A DNA stretch of 64,000 nucleotides, taken from Saccharothrix deserti. GTDB taxonomy: Bacteria > Actinomycetota > Actinomycetes > Mycobacteriales > Pseudonocardiaceae. This document shows positions 1 through 7,563 of this stretch, one piece after another. Position numbers and translations under genes: made by a program. Below the pieces are notes generated by a model. The model made no database searches. It was not told the DNA's origin and saw only the letters and a program-made list of their open reading frames with translations. Positions within the stretch are counted from its first letter, which is position 1, and each line of letters starts with the position of its first letter. The stretch covers positions 310,001-374,000 of the forward strand of contig NZ_VKAB01000011.1 in assembly GCF_009769385.1 (NCBI RefSeq). The letters run 5' to 3'.

Positions 1-938
1 CCCAGAGCCGACACCGTCACCGTGTTCAAGGTCGTGGTCAGCAGGTCGTCGCCCATGGTGGACCGACCCGCGGCCAGCCACCAGCCGAGGCTGAACACCG
101 GCACGCCCAGCGACACCACGACCAACGCGGCGGTGCCCACCAGCGCCGGGACACGGGCCCGACCCAACGGCACGGTGACCGCCCGGCGAGGGCCGCGGGT
201 CGCGGCGGCGGCACCGCGCGCCCGGCGTTCACCGACCGTCAACGCGATCGCCAGCACCACCAGGACGCACCCCAGGATCGCGGCGGGCGTGCGGTCGAAC
301 GTGGCCCGGTAGCTCGTGTAGATGCCGAGCGTGAACGCCTCGTAGCGCATCAACGACACCGCGCCGAAATCGCTCAACGCGTACAGCGCCACCAACAACC
401 CGCCCGCCGTCGCCGCCGGCCGGATCTGGCGCAGCGTCACCGAGAAGAACGTCTGCGCGCTCGTCCGCCCGAGCGACCGCGCGACCTCCTCCACCGCCGG
501 GTCGGCCGTGCGCAGGGCGGCGGCGACCGGCAGCAGCACGTACGGGAACGACACCAGCGTGAGCACCAGGAACGCGCCCGCGAACCCGGTCAGGTCCGGC
601 AGCAGCGCCACCCAGGTGAACCCGGCCACGTAGGACGGCACGGCCAGCGGCAGCACCAGCAGCACGCCGGCGACGTGTCGGCCGACCAGGTCGCTGCGCA
701 CCACCAGCCACGCGCCGAGCACGCCGATCACCACGCAGGCCACCGTCACCGCGCCCGCCAACGCGAGGCTGCGCACGGCCAGGTCGAGGGTGCGGGCACG
801 CAGGAGCACCCGCCCGACCTCGCCCACACCGCGGTCGAAGGAGCGGACCGCGAGGTAGGCGAGGGGTGTCAGGGCGACCCCGGCCACGACCAGGGCGAGT
901 GCTGTGTTCGTCGGTGCGGCCCGCAGCGGACCGCTCAG
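1..938 (-). CDS. Iron(III) ABC transporter permease, C-terminus cut by window edge
   Basis: Inner-membrane permease of an Fe3+ (FbpB/FutB-type) ABC importer, which would move iron released by the binding protein encoded just upstream. The minus-strand frame is open from about 938 to the left edge (about 312 codons), so the C-terminal half is missing. Translation shows several long hydrophobic helices and a permease EAA-like loop (EEVARSLGRTSAQTFFSVTL). The start is uncertain: the frame overlaps the stop of the binding-protein gene, the first good start is a GTG at 887, and a rare CTG at 938 would keep the first membrane helix. The overlap implies one operon. The family call rests on the neighbour and the loop motif. 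Confidence 0.82.
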   Translation of the reverse strand, partial: MSGPLRAAPTNTALALVVAGVALTPLAYLAVRSFDRGVGEVGRVLLRARTLDLAVRSLALAGAVTVACVVIGVLGAWLVVRSDLVGRHVAGVLLVLPLAVPSYVAGFTWVALLPDLTGFAGAFLVLTLVSFPYVLLPVAAALRTADPAVEEVARSLGRTSAQTFFSVTLRQIRPAATAGGLLVALYALSDFGAVSLMRYEAFTLGIYTSYRATFDRTPAAILGCVLVVLAIALTVGERRARGAAAATRGPRRAVTVPLGRARVPALVGTAALVVVSLGVPVFSLGWWLAAGRSTMGDDLLTTTLNTVTVSAL

Positions 939-1954
939 GACAGCCCCGCTTCCTGCAACAGGGCCAGCGTCTGCTGGAGCGAGGACAGCTTGGACAGGTC
1001 GATGTCCGGCCCGTTCAGCTCGGTCAACGCCGGCAGCTGGTGCTTGCTCGACTTGACCGACGGGTTGGCCGGGTACTCGGCGGTCTCGTCGGCGAAGTAC
1101 CGCTGCGCCTGCTCGGACAGCAGGAACCGGACCGCCTTGACGGCGGCGTCGTTGCGGTCGTTGCCCGCGATCACGCCCGCGCCCGCCACGTTCACCAGAC
1201 CCAGCGGGTCGCCACCGCTCACGTGGTGCAGCTTCACCTTGACCGCGTCGGCGCCGTTCTCGGCGACCTTGGCGTACCAGTAGTAGTGGTTGATCAGCCC
1301 GGCGGGCAGCTGACCGTCGTCGACCGCGTTGAGGATCGCGATGTTGTTGTCGTAGCGCTTCGGCTCGTTCGCGGCGAACCGGCGCAGCCAGTCCTTGGCG
1401 AACTCCTCGCCCTTGAGCACGCGCACCGACGTGACGAACGCCTGCCACGACCCGTTGGTGGGCGCGTACCCGATCCGGCCCTTCCACTTCGGGTCGACCA
1501 CGTCGTCCAGGCTCTGCGGCAACTCGGCCTCGGTGACGACCCGCGGGTCGTAGGCGACCACCCGGGCACGGGCCGAGGTCGCCACCCACCGGCCGTCGTC
1601 CGCGCGGTACTCGGCGGGCACCAGGTCGAGCACGTCGGAGGGCAGCTCGGCGAGCCTGCCCTGTTCGGCGACCGCGCCCAGCGCGCCCGCGTCCTGCGAG
1701 AAGAACACGTCGGCCCGGGTGCCGTCGCCCTCCTCCAACAGCTGCGCCGCCATCTCGCCGCTGCTGCCGTAGCGGACCTCGACGTCGACGCCGGTGGCCT
1801 GCTCGAGTTGGTCGAGCACACCGCCCACGAGTCCCTCGTTGCGGCCGGAGTAGATCACCAGCGCGTCACCGCCGCCGGCACCGCTGCCGCACGCGACGAC
1901 CGGAACGGTCAGCAAAGCCATGATCAACGCGACAGCGCGTGCGCGACGGCTCAC
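935..1954 (-). CDS. Iron(III) ABC transporter substrate-binding lipoprotein
   Basis: A 339-residue extracellular binding protein of the FbpA/FutA family that captures ferric iron for the downstream permease. A lipoprotein signal peptide has the lipobox VVAC with Cys22. The mature start (LVIYSGRNEGLV), the segment KWKGRIGYAPTNGSWQAF and the double-Tyr motif NHYYWY are typical of ferric-binding proteins that use clustered tyrosines. Length is normal for the family. An iron-box palindrome lies about 50 bp upstream of the start, so iron-replete repression by a DtxR/IdeR regulator is likely. The permease follows directly in overlap. Confidence 0.92.
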   Translation of the reverse strand: MSRRARAVALIMALLTVPVVACGSGAGGGDALVIYSGRNEGLVGGVLDQLEQATGVDVEVRYGSSGEMAAQLLEEGDGTRADVFFSQDAGALGAVAEQGRLAELPSDVLDLVPAEYRADDGRWVATSARARVVAYDPRVVTEAELPQSLDDVVDPKWKGRIGYAPTNGSWQAFVTSVRVLKGEEFAKDWLRRFAANEPKRYDNNIAILNAVDDGQLPAGLINHYYWYAKVAENGADAVKVKLHHVSGGDPLGLVNVAGAGVIAGNDRNDAAVKAVRFLLSEQAQRYFADETAEYPANPSVKSSKHQLPALTELNGPDIDLSKLSSLQQTLALLQEAGLS

Positions 1955-2000
1955 TGCGGGTCCTCCTAGAACTCACCCCCCAGGCGGCTCAGGCGGAGAC

Positions 2001-2019
2001 AAGGTAAAGCTAACCTAAA
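2001..2019 (-). promoter_or_regulatory. Iron box (IdeR/DtxR-type operator)
   Basis: Read on the minus strand, this 19-bp site begins TTAGGTTAGC and ends TTTACCT plus two bases. By eye about 15 of 19 positions match the mycobacterial IdeR consensus, a palindrome of TTAGGTTAG arms. It sits upstream of the ferric-binding lipoprotein, where iron-loaded IdeR would block transcription. Confidence 0.75.
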
Positions 2020-2208
2020 TGCCGCACAAGACCGCGACGATAACGGCTGGTGCGACCCCGGACACATCACTCGTTCGGGTACACAGGGGTCCGTTCCGGT
2101 GGGCGGACCGACGCCATTTCGTGCTGGACGAGTTCCGTGTTCCGCGTGCTAGCGTCCGCGCGATCAGCGCGCCCTGGGACAACGCGCTTTTTCTCGGAAT
2201 GGATCATC

Positions 2209-3219
2209 ATGGTGCGTGCTGACCTGCCATCGCATGTGGACCCCGCGTGGAACGACCCGGAGTTGGAGCGCGCAGTCAGGGCGCTGTGCGACGGCGACCC
2301 GACCCCGGCGTTCGACCTCCTCGCCGCCACCCGCGAGCAGCCGGATCGACGTGAACTGTGCGTCACGATCCTCGGCCAGGCGGGCTCTGCGGTGCTGCCG
2401 CTCCTGCGTGCCGCTGCGGAGGAACAGCGTGACGACGTCGAGCGGTTGTTGCTGTGGGGCAGCGCGCTGGACGCGGCGGCGTGGCAGGCCAGGGGCGCCG
2501 CCTTCGCCGAGCACACCACCGACGAGCAGTTCGGCCAGTTGGTCGACCTGACGAAGCAGGCCAGGGCGGTGCTGCGGCGGGCGGCGAAGCTCGCGCCCGA
2601 CGACGCCGTGCCGTGGAGCGAGTTGATGCACGGCGCCCTGGGCGCGCCCGAGCACGACGACGAGGGCGACGAGGTGTTCGCGCAAGTCGGCCGGCGTTCG
2701 CCGGACCTCTACGGGGCCAACTACACGCGTCTGCAGTCGCTCGCGGCCAAGTGGTACGGCAGTCACGAAACGATGCTGGAGTTCGCCAGGTCCCGCACCG
2801 CCGACCTCCCGCCCGGCCACCCGCTGCTGGCCTTGATCGCCGTCGCGCACGTCGAGGTCCACATCCACAACCTGGACAACGGCAACTTCTTCAAGCGGCT
2901 CTGGAAGGGCATGACGTACCTGGGCAAGGCCCCCGTGCGCGCGGAGGTGGACGCGGCGTCGGACCGCCTGCTGGCCGGTGTCGACGTTTTCGGCGGGCAC
3001 CCGAGGTGGTTGGCGGCCAACCAGGTCTTCGCGACTTTCTACCACCAGTTGGGCGACGACATGGCGAGCAAGCCTTCCGACACCATGCGCCTCGCTCGAC
3101 ACCTTGCGTATTCGGGCGAACGCCCTGCGTTGTGGCCGTGGGGCTATTTCGGCGACCACGAAGAACAGTTCGCGAAGGCTCGCAACGCCGTCGCCGGAAC
3201 CGGCATGGGGATCGGGTAG
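2209..3219 (+). CDS. Uncharacterised helical protein upstream of M16 peptidase
   Basis: I do not recognise a family for this 336-residue protein. It has no signal peptide or membrane helix, so it is probably cytoplasmic. It is rich in Ala, Leu, Arg and Glu with helix-turn-helix repeats suggestive of a TPR-like solenoid (for example KQARAVLRRAAKLAPDDAVP around residues 113-132). The ATG at 2209 is chosen because the upstream in-frame extension looks non-coding and a purine-rich stretch precedes this ATG. Its stop overlaps or abuts the start of the M16 peptidase gene, so the two are probably translationally coupled and may work together. Confidence 0.75.
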   Translation: MVRADLPSHVDPAWNDPELERAVRALCDGDPTPAFDLLAATREQPDRRELCVTILGQAGSAVLPLLRAAAEEQRDDVERLLLWGSALDAAAWQARGAAFAEHTTDEQFGQLVDLTKQARAVLRRAAKLAPDDAVPWSELMHGALGAPEHDDEGDEVFAQVGRRSPDLYGANYTRLQSLAAKWYGSHETMLEFARSRTADLPPGHPLLALIAVAHVEVHIHNLDNGNFFKRLWKGMTYLGKAPVRAEVDAASDRLLAGVDVFGGHPRWLAANQVFATFYHQLGDDMASKPSDTMRLARHLAYSGERPALWPWGYFGDHEEQFAKARNAVAGTGMGIG

Positions 3220-3224
3220 TGACG

Positions 3225-4694
3225 ATGGAACAGACGGTGATCGACGGGGTTCCCGTCTTCTGGGCGCAGGGCCCGGCGCCCATGACGGCCACGCTCACGT
3301 TCGGCTGCGGGACGCGGGACGAGACGTTCCGCACGATCGGCATCACGCACCTCATCGAGCACCTGGCGATGAGCACGCTGCCGCGCGTGCACCACGAGCA
3401 CAACGCCTCGGTCGGCCTGGAGATCACCCAGTTCTTCGCGACCGGCAAGCCCGCGCAGCTGGTCGAGTTCCTGGACGTGGTCTGCCGGGCACTGGCCGAC
3501 CTGCCGCTGGACCGGATCGACAAGGAGGCGGGCGTCCTCGCCGCCGAGGGCGGCCAGGTCACGCACCCGACCGCCGCCACCCTGCTGGCACGTCGTTTCG
3601 GCACCTCCGGGTACGGCCTGGCGCCGTGGATCGGGCCCGGCTACGACCGCATCCCGGCTTCGGCCGTCGCGGCGCACGCGGCACGGTTCTTCACCAAGGG
3701 CAACGCGGTCCTGACGCTCACGGGCCCGCCGCCGGAGGGACTTCGGCTGCCTCTCCCGGACGGACCGAGGCCCTTCCACGAGCCGCAGGCGCCGTTGCCG
3801 GTCGCCGGTCCGCGCTGGTCGGCCGAGAGCGTGCCGTGCCCGGGGCTGGGCATGCGCGGACCGGCGGTGTCGGCGGCGTGGAGCCTCGGGATGCAGGTGC
3901 TGCAGGAGCGGCTGACCACGGTCGCGCGGCGGGAGAAGGGCCTCAGCTACGACGTGGGCGCCGAGCGTGCCGATGTCGACCCCGTCACGGCCGAACGCAT
4001 GATCTGGGTCGACGCCCGGGAGGGCCGGGAGACCGAGGTCGCGGAGATCCTGTGGGACACCGCGCGCCAACTGGCCGCGTTCGGGCCGGATCAGGACGAG
4101 ATCGACCACGAGGTGACCGCGTTCGCCGAGGCGATCGAGGACCCGAGGCTGGTCGACGCCGAACTGGACCTGCGGGCGCGCGCCGAACTGCTCGGCGAGT
4201 CGTTCCACACCAGCCAGGAGTGGCTGGCGGAGCTGAAGGCGGTCACGCCGGAGCAGGTCGCGGCGGTGATCTCGGAAGGGCTGCGGACGGCGCTGCTCGT
4301 CGTGCCGGAGGGCGGCGTGCTCGAGTTGTCCGACCGGGATGGCAAGCGGGTCGCCGTCGGCGGCTGTGCGCGTGCGGGCGCCGTGCCGGACGGCCGGGTG
4401 TTCCGCCCGCCGCTGTTCGCCCGCATGGTGAACGGCTCCGCCCGCCGGGCATCGCTGGTGCTCACCGCCGACAGCGTCACGCTGCGGGACGACGACGGTG
4501 ACGTGCACATGGTCCGGTTCGCGGACGTCGTCGGGGTCGAGGTCCACGACGGTGCACGCACGGTGTTCGGCAGGTACGGGTGCCTGGTGCCGATCGACCC
4601 CGACCTGTTCCGCGGTGCGGGGGAGGCGGTCGTCGCGCTCGAAGCCGCCGTGGACCCGGCGCTGTTCTACCCGAGGACGGATCTGATCGGCTGA
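3225..4694 (+). CDS. M16-family zinc peptidase-like protein with C-terminal PH-like extension
   Basis: A 489-residue insulinase/processing-peptidase (M16) relative. The inverted zinc motif HxxEH is intact as HLIEH (residues 42-46), and a downstream acidic stretch (KEAGVLAAEGG) fits the third zinc ligand. The usual second half domain follows (LSYDVGAERADV region). The last 90 or so residues are unusual: after the peptidase part comes a beta-rich stretch (SLVLTADSVTLRDDDGDVHM and onward) that looks like a small PH-like domain. The start is ATG 3225. A GTG at 3219 overlapping the previous stop (TAGTG) would add two residues. Substrate unknown. Confidence 0.8.
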   Translation: MEQTVIDGVPVFWAQGPAPMTATLTFGCGTRDETFRTIGITHLIEHLAMSTLPRVHHEHNASVGLEITQFFATGKPAQLVEFLDVVCRALADLPLDRIDKEAGVLAAEGGQVTHPTAATLLARRFGTSGYGLAPWIGPGYDRIPASAVAAHAARFFTKGNAVLTLTGPPPEGLRLPLPDGPRPFHEPQAPLPVAGPRWSAESVPCPGLGMRGPAVSAAWSLGMQVLQERLTTVARREKGLSYDVGAERADVDPVTAERMIWVDAREGRETEVAEILWDTARQLAAFGPDQDEIDHEVTAFAEAIEDPRLVDAELDLRARAELLGESFHTSQEWLAELKAVTPEQVAAVISEGLRTALLVVPEGGVLELSDRDGKRVAVGGCARAGAVPDGRVFRPPLFARMVNGSARRASLVLTADSVTLRDDDGDVHMVRFADVVGVEVHDGARTVFGRYGCLVPIDPDLFRGAGEAVVALEAAVDPALFYPRTDLIG

Positions 4695-4714
4695 GGACGA
4701 GCCCGTGAACGGAG

Positions 4715-4750
4715 AACGGCGCCGACCCCGGCTCGGGGATCGGCGCCGTT
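4715..4750. terminator. Bidirectional terminator hairpin
   Basis: Arms AACGGCGCCGA and TCGGCGCCGTT (11 bp, extended by a CCCC/GGGG pairing) lie between the convergent ends of the M16 peptidase gene and the hibernation-factor-like gene. The position and GC-rich stem fit a terminator serving both strands. Confidence 0.75.
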
Positions 4751-4764
4751 GTTCCTCGATGTCC

Positions 4765-5061
4765 TCAGTGACCCAGGTCCACGAGCTGGTGCCGGAGCCG
4801 TTCGTGCAACAGGTCCACGGCCTCGTGGTAGGTCTCCCCGCCCGCCTCGGCGTTGATCGGAGTGCCGTTCACGTCCAGCGAGGCGTGCGCGACGATCCGC
4901 CGCGGACCGTCCGTGGTGAGGCGGACCTTCGCGTACTGGATGTCGGCGGGGGCGTACTTGGCGACGGAGGCGACCTTCACCCGCGCGTAGTCCCCGGCCG
5001 CGCCGGGGATACCGGTCGCCAGATCGGTCTGGATGTTCACGATCTCGTGCACGCGGCTCAT
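4765..5061 (-). CDS. Short ribosome hibernation/S30AE-type protein
   Basis: A 98-residue protein resembling the N-terminal domain of the HPF/RaiA (S30AE) family, which binds the 30S decoding site and silences ribosomes in stress. The segment KVRLTTDGPRRIVAHASLDV, with the alternating strand pattern and the final helix HEAVDLLHERLRHQLVDLG, fits that fold. The C-terminal dimerisation domain of long HPF is absent. In mycobacteria a dormancy-linked member (Rv0079) belongs to the DosR regulon. The gene is 44 bp downstream of the DJ-1/PfpI-like gene on the same strand and is probably co-transcribed. Confidence 0.72.
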   Translation of the reverse strand: MSRVHEIVNIQTDLATGIPGAAGDYARVKVASVAKYAPADIQYAKVRLTTDGPRRIVAHASLDVNGTPINAEAGGETYHEAVDLLHERLRHQLVDLGH

Positions 5062-5105
5062 GTCTGAAAGCCTCCTCGTTCACCAGAACAGTACGCCCGA
5101 TCCCC

Positions 5106-6401
5106 TCAGACACCGTGGTGGACGACCGCGCGCCTGGAGTCGTTACGCAGGGACGAGTTCACGGCCCACCGGACCGGTCCGGTGAGGGCGAGGTGGTCCG
5201 TCGGGTACTCCAGCACCTTCGCCGTCCACTCCGCAGTGGCGACGTCGGTCGTACGGGCGAGGTCCAGCAGGACGCCGTCGAACGGGAAGCCGGGCTCCTG
5301 GTGCGGGTAGACCGGTGCCAGGTCGGCGTATCGGTCTGCCGCGCGCCGGTCCGCGGCCTCGGCTCCCGGCACGACCAGCCGGTCGAGGTCGCCGGCCGCC
5401 GTCGGGTCCGCCCGCGGCACGAACGTCAGGCCGTGCCGGGACCGCACCGGCTCGGTGTCGGGAGCGACCGCCGACGTGCGGGCCGCCAGCGACTGCCCGT
5501 AGGTGTCGAAGACGGAAGCCAGCTCGATCTCCCCGACCCCGTCGGTGAGCAGCACCCCGATCGTGGGGCGGTCCCAGCCGAAGCCGGTGTTGAGACCGAC
5601 CACGGTGTCGGCCGGCCCGAACCGCGCCTGCGCCATCGAGGCCGCCGTGCCCCGGCGGTAGTGCCGCCAGCCGGTGGCGTCCGCGGCCCGGACCGCCGCC
5701 TCCGGGCTGACCAGCCGCTCGACCACGCGCAGCGTGCCGTCGATACCGGACAGGATGCCGGCCGCGCTGATGATGTCGCCGTCGTCGACGTACCGCGTTC
5801 CACGCACCCACTCGACGGCCGGGTAGCGGTCTTCGGAACCATCGACGCGGAACCAGTGCGTGGCCGCCTCACGCCCGTCGAGCAGGCCGGCCGAGGCGAG
5901 CACGGCGGATCCGTTGCAGACGCCGAGCAGCAGCGATCCGCCCGCCGCCTGCCGGACGAGCCAGTCGGTGACCGGCTTCGACGTGCTCTCGCCGACGTCG
6001 GGCATGGCCGGCACGACGACCACGTCCGCGGCCTCACCGAGCAGGCGGTCGAGTTCGGTGAACGTCAGGTCCGGGACCAGGTCCAGGCCACCGGTCAGCG
6101 GAACCGGGCGCCCGGTGGGCGCGACCGTGTAGACGTTGAACGCGCCCGTCGTGGCCAGGACCTCGTAGGGGGCGAGCGCGTCGGACACGACGGCGCCCTT
6201 GTCACCCACCACGACGACGGCGGTCGGCTTGGCCGGGTCGTGCGCCACCGGTGCGGGTAAGGGCGCCGCGCCGTCGGTTCGCGGAGCGTGCAGGTCGTCG
6301 AACGCGGCCACGACGGTCGGGGCGCCGAAGCCGGCGGGCAGGGCGAGGACGGCGAGCAGGAACACCAGGGCGGTCCCCGTGATCCGAAGGGCGGTGCGCA
6401 T
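5106..6401 (-). CDS. Membrane-anchored DJ-1/PfpI-family protein
   Basis: A 431-residue protein with one N-terminal hydrophobic helix (ALRITGTALVFLLAVLALPA), so probably anchored or exported. A class I glutamine amidotransferase-like (DJ-1/PfpI) domain spans about residues 60-235, with the nucleophile elbow GVCNGS carrying the Cys. The second half (IGVLLTDGVGEIELASVFDT onward) resembles a second, degenerate PfpI-like domain without an obvious Cys. Many single-domain members are about 190 residues, so this looks like a tandem arrangement. Substrate unknown. It heads a likely two-gene operon with the hibernation-like gene. Confidence 0.75.
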   Translation of the reverse strand: MRTALRITGTALVFLLAVLALPAGFGAPTVVAAFDDLHAPRTDGAAPLPAPVAHDPAKPTAVVVVGDKGAVVSDALAPYEVLATTGAFNVYTVAPTGRPVPLTGGLDLVPDLTFTELDRLLGEAADVVVVPAMPDVGESTSKPVTDWLVRQAAGGSLLLGVCNGSAVLASAGLLDGREAATHWFRVDGSEDRYPAVEWVRGTRYVDDGDIISAAGILSGIDGTLRVVERLVSPEAAVRAADATGWRHYRRGTAASMAQARFGPADTVVGLNTGFGWDRPTIGVLLTDGVGEIELASVFDTYGQSLAARTSAVAPDTEPVRSRHGLTFVPRADPTAAGDLDRLVVPGAEAADRRAADRYADLAPVYPHQEPGFPFDGVLLDLARTTDVATAEWTAKVLEYPTDHLALTGPVRWAVNSSLRNDSRRAVVHHGV

Positions 6402-6406
6402 GGCCG

Positions 6407-6600
6407 TTCAGCACCCGTACTCGTGGCGGCGGCGCAGCATCGCGGCGATCATGGCCGGGACCATCAGCACGTGCCCGGCGGTCATCAGCGCCGTCCCGGA
6501 CAGCAGACCGGTCCAGTGGAACGGCAGCAGGACGAGGAACGGCAGGTACATCGCGGCGGACATCTCGGCGATGCCGGCCCAGCCGTGGCGGCGTACCCGC
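6407..6600 (-). pseudogene. C-terminal remnant of a small integral membrane protein
   Basis: A minus-strand frame ending 5 bp before the DJ-1-like start encodes about 65 residues with two strong hydrophobic helices (MYLPFLVLLPFHWTGLLSG and LMTAGHVLMVPAMIAAML) and the lead-in RRHGWAGIAEM. It reads like the end of a larger membrane protein, but no start with a ribosome-binding site is found and the frame upstream of 6600 loses coding character. An internal ATG at 6563 could make a 51-residue protein. I treat it as a truncated gene. Confidence 0.45.
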
Positions 6601-6825
6601 GCAACTGCTGTGCTGGAGCCCGAACACCGTGGTCAACCGCGTCGGAGAGCCGGTGGGGAGATCAGGACGCGCACCCGGCCGGTGATCGTGCCCCGGTCGG
6701 TCGCACATGCGTTCGCAGGGCCGGAAGTCCCTACCTGTCAGGGACCGTTGCGGTGACCAACGGCCCTGTGTGCGGTGCTCCGTTCGGACGAACCTGGACG
6801 TCAGCTCACAGGAGGAGGTCGGGAC
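6601..6825. other. Gene-free stretch before the Rv1733c-family gene
   Basis: Together with the remnant to its left, this makes about 415 bp without an intact gene. It holds a DosR-like box at 6718-6731 and a clear ribosome-binding site (AGGAGG near 6810) for the gene at 6826. I see no other ORF with coding character. Confidence 0.6.
6718..6731 (+). promoter_or_regulatory. DosR/DevR-like box
   Basis: The 14-mer has arms GGGCC and GTCCC around four bases. It matches the mycobacterial DosR core (GGGAC, four bases, GTCCC) at 9 of 10 specified positions. It lies 95 bp before a gene of the Rv1733c family, whose M. tuberculosis namesake is a DosR-regulon member. Flanking bases fit poorly, so this is a candidate only. 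Confidence 0.4.
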
Positions 6826-7431
6826 ATGGACCCGCGATCGGGTGCGCCCGTCCCACGGCTGGTGCGTCAGGTCTTCGCCTGGCGCAACCCGATGGCCGAT
6901 CTCGGTGACCGGCTGGAGGGCGCCGTGGCGGTCGCGTCGGTGACGGTGACGTTGTTGGGCCTGCCGATCGCGGCGGCGGTCGGGTCGGAGGTCTACGCGG
7001 CGCAGGCCGAGGCCTCGGAGGAGCAGTTGCGCGACCGCCGCGAGGTCGACGCCGTGCTGCTGGGGGACACGCCCGACTCCGCGGGCGGCAACGTGCACGA
7101 CGGGTCGGCGCCGAGGTCCGACGTCCCCGCGACGTGGACGCTGCCCGACGGGACGACGCGGCGGGGTGACGTCGAGGCGCCCGGTGAGGTGCCCGCCGGC
7201 GGCAAGGTCCGGATCTGGGTCGACGGCACCGGTTCGCCGGTGGCGCCGCCGTCGACGGCCGAGGGCGCGGTGGTCACGGCGGCGGCCGTCGCCACCGGTT
7301 CGTGGATCGCGTTGGGCGGGGCGGCGGCGCTGTTCTACGTGGTCGTCCGGTCGGCGCACGCCAGGATCCGCCGGCGCCGCTTGGAGTCGGAGTGGGCGGC
7401 GGTCGAGCCCGGTTGGCGGAAGCTCGGATGA
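6826..7431 (+). CDS. Rv1733c-family membrane protein
   Basis: A 201-residue protein with two membrane helices, at about residues 30-50 (AVAVASVTVTLLGLPIAAAV) and 150-172, flanking a roughly 100-residue external segment. The order RNPMADLGDRLEGAV, first helix, loop with TWTLPDGTTRRGDV and IWVDGTG, then second helix is the signature of the Rv1733c family. Its function is unknown; the M. tuberculosis member is induced in hypoxic dormancy. The start at 6826 is fixed by the AGGAGG ribosome-binding site about 10 bases upstream. A DosR-like box lies further upstream. Confidence 0.85.
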   Translation: MDPRSGAPVPRLVRQVFAWRNPMADLGDRLEGAVAVASVTVTLLGLPIAAAVGSEVYAAQAEASEEQLRDRREVDAVLLGDTPDSAGGNVHDGSAPRSDVPATWTLPDGTTRRGDVEAPGEVPAGGKVRIWVDGTGSPVAPPSTAEGAVVTAAAVATGSWIALGGAAALFYVVVRSAHARIRRRRLESEWAAVEPGWRKLG

Positions 7432-7481
7432 CGACCCACCTCGACGAACCGGGGCAGAACCCCCTCACCTGCCGCAGACGT

Positions 7482-7517
7482 CCGAACAGGCGGACCGGTG
7501 GAGGTCCGCCTGTTCGG
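7482..7517. terminator. Bidirectional terminator, perfect 15-bp stem
   Basis: Arms CCGAACAGGCGGACC and GGTCCGCCTGTTCGG enclose a 6-base loop between the convergent Rv1733c-family and GH127 genes. The stem is perfect and would serve both strands. Confidence 0.82.
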
Positions 7518-7563
7518 GTGGGCCGTCAATCGCAGCCAGGCGTTGCCGCGGACTTGGGCCGAC

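Noticed and set aside
6741..6760. A second DosR half-box (GGGAC followed by a weak partner) next to the first
   Set aside because: The second arm does not match GTCCC, so it is not distinguishable from chance.
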